Source: a virus
DNA length: 25,906 nt
Reading direction: 5' to 3' (one strand)
Virus record (IMG/VR): IMGVR_UViG_3300013132_000230
Location: 1 to 25,906 of that record
Below, in pieces: positions 12,101 through 17,204 of the stretch (position 1 is its first letter; each line of letters opens with the position of its first letter). The position numbers and the translations under genes are program-made. The notes under the pieces are model-generated. The model searched no databases and was not told the origin of the DNA. It saw nothing but the letters and a program-made list of their open reading frames with translations.

Positions 12101-15100
12101 TTTCCAAACAGGTGAAGAACTAATTTATACACCATTTTCTACTTTAATTGGTGTTGCGGCTAGTTCAGTTGGAATTGGAACTACCATAGTTGGTGGTGCA
12201 TTTTTTACAGGAGATTTTATCGTTGGATTTTCTACGATAACTGGAGTTGCATCAACAACTGGAATAAGTGTAGGTCAGTTAATAACTGGAACATCAGTAT
12301 CTGCTGGGACTACTATTGTTTCAATAGGTTCCACATTTACTTACTTTACAGGAAATATAGTTAGTGGTGGATCTACAGTCGTTACTGGAGTTGCTAATAC
12401 CTCTATACTAAGTATTGGATCTAGTATATTTAATCTTTCCAATGCTGGAGTTGGTTCTATTACTTCTATTGGAATTAATTCAATCACTTCCAGTCAAACA
12501 ATTGGTGCAGGAACTGGTGTTACATTCTACTCAAATGGACTAAAAGCAGCGATTACAATATCTAATGTTTCAACTGGGACTACTATAAGAGCAAATTACA
12601 ACACAGGAATATCTACAAGTATTGCACCTTCAACTGTTTATGCAATAAAAATTAATGAGGACACATTTAAACTCACGGGTGTACGTGGTGGGAGTGGAGT
12701 TGGATTTACATTTACGTCCTCTGGATCTGGTAATTTACATAAACTTGAAATGAAGAAAAAACTTGAAAAGTCTTTAATTACTGTAAATGGTGTTAATCAA
12801 TATCCAATTATTTGGACTCCAGTCAATCATACATTACAAAATAATGGTGGAACAATTGGTGCTGGAGTAACATTCATTAGATTGTCTGGAATATCTTCCA
12901 TATTCCCAAGAGATTTACTTAGAGTAGATAATGAATATTTTAGAGTAAAAAATGTAGGTTTGGGAACTACTAATGTTGGACCAATCACAGGAGTTGGGAC
13001 AGTACCTATTGTCGAAGTTAATAGAGGATATGTTGGTTCATCGGCAACTACCCATACTGATGGAACTGAAGTTAGAATTTATAGGGGATCATTTAATATA
13101 GTTGGAAATAAAATTCACTTTACTGAAGCTCCAGATGGTAAAGGAAATAATAATGGTTTAGATCCTAGTGGATTACCGTTACCAAAATCAACTTTCAATG
13201 GTAGAGTGTTCTTGCGTCGTGATTATGAATTTAATAAATTATATGATGATTTATCAGAACAATTTACTGGTATTGGAAGAACATTTAATTTAACTATTGA
13301 AGGAAATAATACATCTGGAATTGAACCAGGTAGTGGATTGGTGTTTATCAATGATGTATTCCAAACTCCAGATACCGCCAATAACTCAGGTCAAAATTAT
13401 AAACTGACATCTTCGACATCTTTAGGAATTACTACTATAACATTTACATCTATTACTAGACCAAATACTGATGAAATAGTTATTGTTCCATCTGATGTAA
13501 ACCAAAATCAAGTTCCTAGGGGAGGAATTATAATTTCTCTCGGTTCAACTGGTGGACTTGGATATGCACCTCTTGTAGGAGCATCTGTAACAGCGGTTAT
13601 TGGTGCTGGTGGAAGTATTACTGCTGTAGGTATTGGGACAACAGATATATCTGGATCTGGATATAGAGGGGGAACAATATCGATAGGAGTCACAGATTCA
13701 ACTGGGATTGGAGCTACCATAACAGCAATAGTTGGTGCTGGAGGGACTTTATCATTTAACATTGTAAATGGTGGAAGTGGATATACTAAACCCAATTTTA
13801 AGATCGATAGTCCAACTTATGATAATTTATCTATTGTGGGTGTCTCTAGGTTGTCTATAGGAAATACAACCACTACTGGAATTGGTCTATCAATAACTGT
13901 AAACATTGGAGAAAGTTCAGTTACTGGAACTGGACAAAGTTTCTTTGAAGTGAAATCATTTACTATAACAAAACCAGGATATGCATTTAATAGAGGTGAT
14001 AAATTTAAGATTGTTGGATTAGTGACTGATAGAAGATTAGCATCTCCAATTGAAGAAATAATTTTTACAGTTGAAGAGACATTCTCAGATTCTTTTGCTT
14101 CCTGGCAGTTAGGAGAGTTAGATTATATTGATAGTGTAAAGGCACTTCAAAATGGATCTAGAACTAGATTTCCACTTTTTAGAAATAATGAATTATTGAG
14201 TTTTGAAAAAGATAAACAGAATCCAGAATCTAATCTTATAGATTTTAATTCTGTTCTTTTAATATTTGTAAATGGTGTTATGCAGGAACCAGTTCTTTCC
14301 TACACTTTTGATGGAGGAACTACTTTTAAATTTAAAGAAGCTCCAAAAGTAGAAGATAATATTGCAATTTTCTTCTATAGAGGTACAAGAGGAATTGATA
14401 GTTCTGTAATAAATGTAAATGAAAGTGTAAAACCTGGAGATACTTTAGAATTAGATAAAAATGATCAAATATCTAATACTGTTTTACAGGGTAACAGAAT
14501 AGTATCATTAATACAAAGTGCCGATGTTGTAGAAACGGGGATTTATTTGGGTGATGGTATTGATGAAAATAATTTCAGACCAATACATTGGTCTAAACAA
14601 AAGAGAGATTTAATTATTAAAGAGGATTATCAATTTAAATCAAGAGATTCTTTGGAAACATTTGTAGTTCCAACATCTAGAATAATTAAAAATGTATCCC
14701 CATCTGATGATCAAATTTTTGTTGATAGTGCTCAATTATTCAAATATGAGGAAAATGATCCTAATACTGGTATAGTTATTTCTAAATTTGAGGGTTTAAT
14801 TATAGACTCCATTGATCCAGTTTCTGCAGGATTTACCGCAACAGTAAGTGGTATATCAACAATTTCTTCCATAGGAATTCTTACAGGTGGTAGTGGATAT
14901 ACACCTAGTGCTACTATAACATTAAAAATTGGAAACCCAGTTGGTGTTGGAAGCACAGCAACAGCAACGGCGACTGTTTCAGCTGCAGGAACAGTATCCT
15001 CAGTAACTATTACAAATCCAGGAAGTGGATATACAAGCACTACTCCACCAATGATTATGGGACCAATTCCCACATTTAAAAAAGAACTAGTTCCTCAAAT

Positions 15101-15611
15101 AAAATTTGTTGAAGGATTCAGCGGTATAATAACTGGTATAACTACATCGGTGGGAACTGGATCTAATCCATTAGCATTAAGATTTAATATTTTATACGAT
15201 TCTTCTTCTGATATAGATTCTTTAATCGTAGGATATCCTATTTTAGTATCTCAAACCATAGTTGGTAATGGAGTAACTTCCATTAATACTTCAAACTCAG
15301 ATATAGTTGGAATAGGGACGACTTTTGTAGATAATGTCTATATTATAAACGCAATATCTAGAAATAATCTGGTTGGAGTTTTAACTTGTAATATTCTTTC
15401 AACAACTTCTGTTGTAGGAATTGCAACAACTTCTGAATTTTGTGGAAGATTTTCTTGGGGTAGATTGTCTGGAATATCTAGGGGTTTAAATCCTGTCTCT
15501 ATTGCCGTTAGTGGGCATACAGTTAATTCTGGATTAACTACTTTTCCACAGATATTAAGACGTGGTTATGGGTTGAGAGATACTGGTGGTTTAAGTAAGC
15601 GGTTAATTTAA
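3189..15611 (+). CDS. 7: Giant gp7-type baseplate wedge protein, 4140 residues
   Basis: This 12.4-kb gene sits at the gene 7 position. T4 gp7 (1032 residues) is the wedge initiator that binds gp10, gp8 and gp6; the protein here is four times longer (very roughly 440 kDa). Residues 160-314 (ALFLKEFYKKLKQSL, FYQSKGTPESFRILYNVLYG, NLIGQVI) align with the T4 gp7 block containing FYSTKGIEASYKFLFKVLYN. Residues 2409-2458 (DNDYYQKLSYSIKTS through LVHPTGLKNF) align with a later T4 block ending FVHPVGFGF. Between and after them are recurrent short modules, a YHYH-type domain near residues 1228-1358, and a conserved C-terminus (SWGRLSG, then RRGYGLRDTGGLSKRLI). The frame is unbroken. ATG 3189 follows GAGG at 3181-3184 and lies one base after the gp6 stop. 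The identification rests on remembered T4 sequence plus gene order. Confidence 0.88.
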   Translation: MITTGFDSRVKIQQIIENQLPEFIISETPKAVEFLKQYYISQEFQGGNIDIAENLDQYKKLNNLNPDVISGISTLAQQVGSSDSNIYVNNTKGFPPQYGLLKIDNEIITYTGIGSTSFTGCVRGFSGIVTYHSSTNPEELGFSTSKSESHSKGTVVENLSALFLKEFYKKLKQSLAPGFENVDFVSNLNVNNFIKEIRTFYQSKGTPESFRILYNVLYGIDPTILKLEEFLIKPSSAEFIRREILVTELISGQDPNNLIGQVIKNSDDTASAPVSEVEIITRNNKNYYKIQLFAGFDDKSLIEGTFQITPKTKVIDKVGINSTVITVDSTIGFGQTGSVICGINTITYTDKSINQFFGCSGVSAEISPGSDIRSDRLIYGYENGNTSKKVELRVTGVLSELEDQNNIYFRSIGDSISVKHIGDKVKNPIQKTYKQLIFNSWIYNTSSRYEVSTFSSSQVTLFEAPDKSSLKVGDSVNVLSRNSENIIVENAIVTSIINNVVSLNKNITGISSNTKISIRRNIKYASSTGLSLRYPKITANVQNTYDENLKNIFVASNSLPDFNISKQVVFASIQITPSSNLNDIFPGAIISTDGTTKYTILSFITAVPFITGDAVVYTGTGNAIGGLTFNQTYYVEVLETTNPTDIKNKIKLYNARSFIGTNNPVQFDRSSQSAIHTFTLEEQKGTKKLDPKKILRKIPLAPNIKSGKGIITQPGPTGILINGVEIINYKSNDKIYYGPLKNLNVINSGTDYDIINPPFVVVSNPSVGIGTTALIDLVINGNLKEVLVDPSDVDIERVVSAYISGGNGSGAILQPIVEKRFREISFNAQKSTLGGGVNVDDETISFLEFHKLQNGTPIIYNENGNAPLGIGTFGGSNTDQSKYLVNGGTYFPEVVNTSSIKLFNTLSDLNSGINTVGFTTANTGGIHKFRLLNGKSILSDIKVVNSGSNYENRVLKVKPTGISTFTSTVNFVNHGFNNGDLINYRTAVGFGYTSQEVISGLSTSNQYYVIKVDNSNFKLSNAGINTAIPSKSNFDRGKYVVFNSTGSGQQIFEYPPIELNLEIEYAGSIGTITATPIFRGKIVDAYLYDPGTDYGSKTLNFHKRPVLNIKNGTSAQLKPILSDGKIISVEVQNSGSFYTSSPNLIINGDGLGARLRAKVTNGRITEVIVINSGVNYNPKNTSIRVEPSGKNGSLIVDVRPLTINNKVRFSDEIFVENGDNLSYGIVGYSTAREGISFSDVGENEHSKIIGWAYDGNPIYGPYGYSNPNDDNSPLKIVKSGYTSNLSNVYNRPSGFNLGFFVEDYAYTESGDLDEYNGRFSKTPDFPKGVYAYYVGVSTNLINNTLDSEFPYFIGNSYRSDFDTDLNQYQDFDFNKSNLIRNTFPYRVSQEYSNNDFIIEPNKLVKQISLVESISDGDIEDISLISSGDNYSVGDSLIFDNDKTEGSGASAIVNSISGKNVVKISTTSEVYENALIVRKTPNELEIKISPYHNLLDGDIVQISGVSTNSIKNLVGSHKIGVSSNFSSLGYSVPSNATIGIITDLYVSPLPNNISIGSTVGIGTEILSVLNIFENENILRVSRGVSAGHTASTRVNFYTDKFIINLDTNHLNSKSNDKIYFNPNTSVSVGLETGAFNSIQYQLGTTLNTISVETQSIYIPNHSFQTNQRVLFVKPSGTGSLVVRNTPESSFFNLPLSGNSQYVYIINKTPDTIGIVTEIGLTTTTSGLFFNSTGSDNNYYYFEPEYSQITASVKKIVSQVSVSTDHNLAYGDNIILTVNPGLSTGIGTTSSNVKITYNSNHNKILINPIGFNSTGINTATSKINLPNHELKTGQKVFYKSFNSIASGLSTGGYFVHRIDDNYIHLCETYKDSILSPPIIVSIGGTGGSSQEISLINPQLNVVKNNNLVFDVSDSSLQNYKLKFFFDSDFKNEFVSAGITSNFSVSGIGTIGISSTATVTVGFSTNNPFNLFYTLEKQGSLISIDSEVQNSSQILYKGSVYNGEYKIFGVGATTFNISLKEIPEKYSYNQIDCDIIRYYTNSKTAKGGIEKLDIISGGFGYKKLPYVSGITTFSLGSNAILKTKSTNIGKIEQLRILNEGLEYASDKTLKPKADIPRLVRLQKADKITNVSLVYGGKNILSRPILSLVNNNTRQKISSGLLQAKIGENAIVSVDVIEEPKGLESVDHTIFTEKNSNGVRVLRILSYTNVIVECELQTPAIDGFLIVPFVANDYVFVEGLIKQSTTNDLGITTSPGTGFNSADNGYRFFRVVSYVNSNPAILRYDIGEYTSNAGTPVTIQTNQFTSIVNKKNYPTFSISKIPSIFYIGEKLLINGSESDLIVKTSDKNYLTIDGEQNLLYDDQLKGLSSGNLARVNEDINLISYFSVNYSKERNYGWKDDIGKLNNSYQVLPDNDYYQKLSYSIKTSGERYKNNKVLGFNVIKDSVNRLVHPTGLKNFTDVGITSIASVGIGSNQSLNQILDFVSEERVDTYYNFDLAADYLPTVNSSDAIILKNKKLADFIQCISNRVLQIDDISSKFSSSEFNKDTFIDAFEYPVTDQFSKFLVQIVDENKTSIQTSELVILNNYQNTYTLNKVDLHTGDSLLGNLSGSFVANGNSAMRFDPINPLTFNYNLKIYRDYFSLSTSNIGVGFTDLGFLRLSARTENFATSGITTNIFQSQLSSINTVYSNVFIRNETTLDMNYFEILAHHDGNEGYISEYYFDTENNISGSSFGFIGTFGVSVDGGIFKLNFTNNTNSPITVKAKTVGFGTTASGIGTYRYLTSDQSPGSERSARLESSHQVSIGNTTITSYDLGKESSLKSLVKVGVGTTVALHQFLVISDNNNVNIQQYPFLAVGSASTSGIGTFSASISGSKVNVVFHPDTKFSTNSVLIQKFNQFLYLDSDEFNTPPNLTYGVGIEEINNTFYGALNTFGKDRLQFDLNHKGTPIFEKTFNPNNTNILDKSTGIFTIPNHFFQTGEELIYTPFSTLIGVAASSVGIGTTIVGGAFFTGDFIVGFSTITGVASTTGISVGQLITGTSVSAGTTIVSIGSTFTYFTGNIVSGGSTVVTGVANTSILSIGSSIFNLSNAGVGSITSIGINSITSSQTIGAGTGVTFYSNGLKAAITISNVSTGTTIRANYNTGISTSIAPSTVYAIKINEDTFKLTGVRGGSGVGFTFTSSGSGNLHKLEMKKKLEKSLITVNGVNQYPIIWTPVNHTLQNNGGTIGAGVTFIRLSGISSIFPRDLLRVDNEYFRVKNVGLGTTNVGPITGVGTVPIVEVNRGYVGSSATTHTDGTEVRIYRGSFNIVGNKIHFTEAPDGKGNNNGLDPSGLPLPKSTFNGRVFLRRDYEFNKLYDDLSEQFTGIGRTFNLTIEGNNTSGIEPGSGLVFINDVFQTPDTANNSGQNYKLTSSTSLGITTITFTSITRPNTDEIVIVPSDVNQNQVPRGGIIISLGSTGGLGYAPLVGASVTAVIGAGGSITAVGIGTTDISGSGYRGGTISIGVTDSTGIGATITAIVGAGGTLSFNIVNGGSGYTKPNFKIDSPTYDNLSIVGVSRLSIGNTTTTGIGLSITVNIGESSVTGTGQSFFEVKSFTITKPGYAFNRGDKFKIVGLVTDRRLASPIEEIIFTVEETFSDSFASWQLGELDYIDSVKALQNGSRTRFPLFRNNELLSFEKDKQNPESNLIDFNSVLLIFVNGVMQEPVLSYTFDGGTTFKFKEAPKVEDNIAIFFYRGTRGIDSSVINVNESVKPGDTLELDKNDQISNTVLQGNRIVSLIQSADVVETGIYLGDGIDENNFRPIHWSKQKRDLIIKEDYQFKSRDSLETFVVPTSRIIKNVSPSDDQIFVDSAQLFKYEENDPNTGIVISKFEGLIIDSIDPVSAGFTATVSGISTISSIGILTGGSGYTPSATITLKIGNPVGVGSTATATATVSAAGTVSSVTITNPGSGYTSTTPPMIMGPIPTFKKELVPQIKFVEGFSGIITGITTSVGTGSNPLALRFNILYDSSSDIDSLIVGYPILVSQTIVGNGVTSINTSNSDIVGIGTTFVDNVYIINAISRNNLVGVLTCNILSTTSVVGIATTSEFCGRFSWGRLSGISRGLNPVSIAVSGHTVNSGLTTFPQILRRGYGLRDTGGLSKRLI
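3399..3620 (+). repeat. 'DNEIITYTG ... RG' module, first copy, in gp7
   Basis: Residues about 71-144 read as a compact module: a strand pair (NIYVNNTKGF), then LLKIDNEIITYTGIGST, then CVRGFSGIVTYHSST. The pattern is (G)xxxIDNEIIxYTG, about 10 residues, then (C/V)xRGxxGxxxxxH. Related copies occur in gp7 near 4123-4300 (degenerate), 7810-7985 and 12844-13090, and in the DUF4815-type protein near 23050-23290. The function is unknown; such small beta modules are common in phage tail proteins. Confidence 0.65.
3666..4130 (+). other. gp7 conserved core, first block (inside gene 7)
   Basis: Residues about 160-314 of the giant protein. FYQSKGTPESFRILYNVLYG corresponds to the T4 gp7 stretch FYSTKGIEASYKFLFKVLYN. 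SGQDPNNLIGQVI corresponds to TEDLVGQTIY, and LFAGFDDKSLIEGTFQI to the following T4 segment NLLGRLIAGQEV. This kind of block (YxTKGTxxSFxxLFxxLY) also occurs in other contractile-tail baseplate proteins. In T4 it lies in the last third of gp7, whereas here it lies in the first tenth. Confidence 0.75.
6429..6788 (+). repeat. Tandem 'SGxxY' modules in gp7
   Basis: Residues about 1081-1200 hold three successive modules keyed by DPGTDYG, NSGSFYTSSP and NSGVNYNP. Each is followed by a short strand pair, a G-rich turn (INGDGLGARLRAKV) and an 'exGxIxxVxVxxxG' strand (GKIISVEVQNSG, GRITEVIVINSG). The spacing is about 40 residues. The clean periodicity suggests a stack of small beta modules. Confidence 0.7.
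6870..7260 (+). other. YHYH-type domain inside gp7
   Basis: Residues about 1228-1358. The core is IIGWAYDGNPIYGPYGY at 6930-6980, then DLDEYNGRFSKTPDFPKGVYAYYVG and FPYFIGNSYRSD. These match the usual YHYH pattern (GyxxDGxPIYGPyG, LDexNGR, peypxGxYaYy, PYxxG). The literal YHYH tetrapeptide that names the family is not present in the strands before it, where NLSYGIVGYS stands instead. The domain is known from cyanophage and pelagiphage gp7-like proteins and from bacterial secreted proteins; its biochemical role is not established. Confidence 0.75.
9316..9540 (+). repeat. Tandem 'SGxxY' modules in gp7, second cluster
   Basis: Residues about 2043-2117 contain GGIEKLDIISGGFGYKKLP and then KIEQLRILNEGLEYASD, two copies of the same module about 40 residues apart. 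They are followed by a third, weaker copy (KITNVSLVYGGKNILSRP) to about 9610. The order of strands is as in the cluster at 6429-6788. Single copies also occur near 5416 (NSGTDY), 6010 (NSGSNY) and 7441 (SSGDNY). Confidence 0.6.
10413..10562 (+). other. gp7 conserved core, second block (inside gene 7)
   Basis: Residues about 2409-2458: DNDYYQKLSYSIKTSGERYK, then VIKDSVNRLVHPTGLKNFTD. In T4 gp7 the corresponding stretch is SRSYYVMKIKSNL, then WKSDVIRFVHPVGFGF, and it follows the first conserved block after only a few dozen residues. 'DxxYYQxxSYxIxS ... HPxGxKxF' is a recurring motif in large phage baseplate proteins. The 2,095 residues between the two blocks in this window are therefore best viewed as an insertion. 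Confidence 0.65.
12237..12495 (+). repeat. Two tandem 48-residue modules in gp7
   Basis: TGVASTTGISVGQLITGTSV (from residue 3018) and TGVANTSILSIGSSIFNLSN (from residue 3066) begin two successive copies with a period of 48 residues (144 bases). Each continues through a GTTIVSIGS or GVGSITSIGI strand and a serine/threonine strand. A weaker relative lies near 15205-15360 (SLIVGYPILVSQTIVGNGVT). The modules are unusually rich in Gly, Ser, Thr and Ile and contain no charged residues over long stretches. Confidence 0.65.
13543..13806 (+). repeat. Tandem 'SGxGY' modules in gp7, third cluster
   Basis: Residues about 3452-3539 contain three related units keyed by STGGLGYAPL, ISGSGYRGGT and NGGSGYTKPN. 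They are joined by IGAGGSITAV and VGAGGTLSFN, which are nearly the same linker. The units are about 40 residues apart. The spurious minus-strand frame across this stretch (13508-13795) is a by-product of the biased Gly/Ile/Thr codons. Confidence 0.7.
14862..15062 (+). repeat. Tandem 'SGxGY' modules in gp7, fourth cluster
   Basis: Residues about 3892-3958 hold two clean copies: IGILTGGSGYTPSATITLKI and VTITNPGSGYTSTTPPMIMG, linked by TATATATVSAAGTVSS. This is the clearest match to the general form 'VxIxxGGSGYTxxPxVxI ... GTVxS' in the window. It lies about 180 residues before the conserved C-terminus. Confidence 0.7.
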
Positions 15612-15619
15612 TTTTTAAG

Positions 15620-15627
15620 TATAAATA
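15620..15627 (+). promoter_or_regulatory. T4-type late promoter for gp8 and downstream genes
   Basis: TATAAATA lies in the 34-bp gap between the gp7 stop (15609-15611) and the gp8 ATG (15646). With T4 geometry transcription would start near 15633, giving a leader of about 13 bases. This lets gp8 and the genes after it be expressed independently of the 14-kb transcript from the promoter at 891. Confidence 0.8.
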
Positions 15628-15645
15628 TAGAAAAAAGCTAATAAT

Positions 15646-17202
15646 ATGGCTGCAATTGTTACGGATCAATTTAGAATTTTGAATGCGAGTAATTTCGTTG
15701 ATTCTGTTCAAGACACTAACAATTCTTACTATGTTTTTTTAAGTCTACCAAATCCTACTGCAGTAGGATTTGGTAGATCAACTAGTTGGGATTCTAATGT
15801 TCCTAATCCTCAAGATAATATTAATTATTTAAATCATGTAAAAGATACTATTATTTTTGGAAAAAGAATTACATCTAATGATGTAAGAAGACTCATAAGG
15901 AGAGTTAGTTGGAAGCAGGGTACAATATATGAAATGTACAGACATGATTATAATATTTTTAATCAATCCCCTCAAACTAGCTCGACAAGATTATATGATT
16001 CAAATTACTATGTAATCAACAGTGATTTTAGAGTTTACTTGTGCATTGATAATGGATCCAGTATAGCAAAACCTGGAGGAAATTTTTCTCAAGATGAACC
16101 AACATTTATTGATCTTGAACCATCTAGAGCTGGAGAGAGTGGAGATGGATATATTTGGAAATATCTATTTACAGTTTCTCCAAGTGATATTATTAAATTT
16201 GATTCTATAGAATATATACCAGTTCCAAATAGTTGGCCATCTTCAACAGATGCTCAAATTCAAGCAGTTCGTGAAAATGGAGATTCAACAATTAATAATA
16301 ATCAGATAAAAAAAGTATATGTTCAAAATCAGGGGGCGGGATATAATACAACAAGTGCAGAATTGAATATTATTGGGGATGGAACTGGGGGAAAAGTTAT
16401 TGTTAATGTTAGTGGAGGGAAAATTACGGAAGCAACAGTTTCTTCTGGTGGAAAAAATTATACTTATGGAAGAGTTGATCTTTCGTCAATTAATTCAGGT
16501 GCAACTACTTTTGCAAATTTGATTCCTATTATTCCACCATCTAAAGGTCATGGATATGATCTTTATACTGAATTGGGGACAGATAAAGTTTTAGTTTATT
16601 CAAGATTTGATGATTCAACAAAAGATTTTCCATTAGATACAAAATTCGCACAAATTGGAATTATTAAAAATCCAACCATAATTGGATCTGCCACTTCAAT
16701 TTTTACAGATAGTCAATTTTCTAATCTTCGTTCTTTAAAGTTACTAACAGTATCTAATATTTCTGATGCAATCCCAGGAACTAAAATATTTCAATCAGTG
16801 AGTGGAGTTGGAACCGCAGTCGGATATATTGCTTCGTATGATTCTGAAACAAAAGTTTTAAAATATTTTACTGATAGATCTTTATATTTTAATTCACAGT
16901 CATATGATCAAACAGATTCATTTAATATAGTTAATGAAACTACGGTAGTTGATTTTAGTTCTTCGGGAGGAACAATCACTGCAACGAATAGTTTTAGCGG
17001 CACAATAAATCCTAACTTTAGTGGAATTACAACATCAGTTTCATCGACAAAAATAGTTAATCTTGCAACTCAATTTAATGATGGAGTTGCATCTGCAGAG
17101 ATAAATAAATTAAGCGGAACTATCCTCTATCTGGATAACAGACCAGTGGTTACAAGAAACCCAAGACAAAAAGAAGACATTAAAATTATACTGGAATTCT
17201 AA
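15646..17202 (+). CDS. 8: Baseplate wedge subunit gp8
   Basis: gp8 is a T4 wedge component that joins the gp10-gp7 initiator during wedge assembly. The 518 residues compare with 334 in T4. The N-terminus (AAIVTDQFRILNASNFVDSV) matches T4 RAIVTSKFRTEKMLNFYNSI. GDGYIWKYLFTV at residues 166-177 matches T4 GDGYVWEYLFEI. The C-terminus (GTILYLDNRPVVTRNP, then EDIKIILEF) matches T4 GEMIYMENRPPIIMAM, then EEINILFTF. The extra length lies mainly in the middle, where residues 223-278 carry the same 'GxGY' modules as gp7. A perfect 34-bp palindrome encodes residues 33-44. ATG 15646 has only a weak purine-rich leader. It ends 2 bases before the next gene. Confidence 0.95.
   Translation: MAAIVTDQFRILNASNFVDSVQDTNNSYYVFLSLPNPTAVGFGRSTSWDSNVPNPQDNINYLNHVKDTIIFGKRITSNDVRRLIRRVSWKQGTIYEMYRHDYNIFNQSPQTSSTRLYDSNYYVINSDFRVYLCIDNGSSIAKPGGNFSQDEPTFIDLEPSRAGESGDGYIWKYLFTVSPSDIIKFDSIEYIPVPNSWPSSTDAQIQAVRENGDSTINNNQIKKVYVQNQGAGYNTTSAELNIIGDGTGGKVIVNVSGGKITEATVSSGGKNYTYGRVDLSSINSGATTFANLIPIIPPSKGHGYDLYTELGTDKVLVYSRFDDSTKDFPLDTKFAQIGIIKNPTIIGSATSIFTDSQFSNLRSLKLLTVSNISDAIPGTKIFQSVSGVGTAVGYIASYDSETKVLKYFTDRSLYFNSQSYDQTDSFNIVNETTVVDFSSSGGTITATNSFSGTINPNFSGITTSVSSTKIVNLATQFNDGVASAEINKLSGTILYLDNRPVVTRNPRQKEDIKIILEF
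15744..15777. repeat. Perfect 34-bp palindrome inside gp8
   Basis: The arm TCTACCAAATCCTAC (15744-15758) is followed by the self-complementary TGCA and then the exact reverse complement of the arm (15763-15777), so all 17 base pairs match. It lies 98 bases into gp8 and about 110 bases after the predicted late transcription start. It encodes LPNPTAVGFGR within a loop-like part of gp8. On RNA it would form a strong stem with a tiny loop. No T-run follows on either strand, so it is not a standard terminator. Confidence 0.9.
16312..16480 (+). repeat. 'GxGY' modules within gp8
   Basis: Residues about 223-278 read KVYVQNQGAGYNTTSAELNI, then GDGTGGKVIVNVSGGKITEA, then TVSSGGKNYTYG. This is the same module as in gp7 (compare INGDGLGARLRAKV and GRITEVIVINSG at 6610-6710). 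It accounts for part of the extra length of this gp8 over T4 gp8. Confidence 0.7.
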
Positions 17203-17204
17203 AA

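Noticed and set aside
13508-13795. Minus-strand open frame of 95 codons
   Set aside because: It lies wholly within gp7 opposite the third 'SGxGY' repeat cluster. Its Pro/Val/Ile-rich product is what the complement of Gly/Thr/Ile codons gives, and there is no separate start signal.
14732-15073. Minus-strand open frame of 113 codons
   Set aside because: It lies opposite the fourth 'SGxGY' cluster of gp7 and has the same biased composition; it is a shadow of the real gene.
15744-15777. Palindrome in gp8 as a transcription terminator
   Set aside because: It lies inside a coding region of a later-expressed gene, and neither strand has a T-run after the stem (the T-run at 15734-15740 is upstream on the + strand).
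17099-17107. GATAAATA near the end of gp8 as a late promoter for the next gene
   Set aside because: One mismatch at the first base and located about 100 bases inside the gp8 coding region; near-matches such as TATAAATT and TATAAATC are also found inside genes and are expected by chance.
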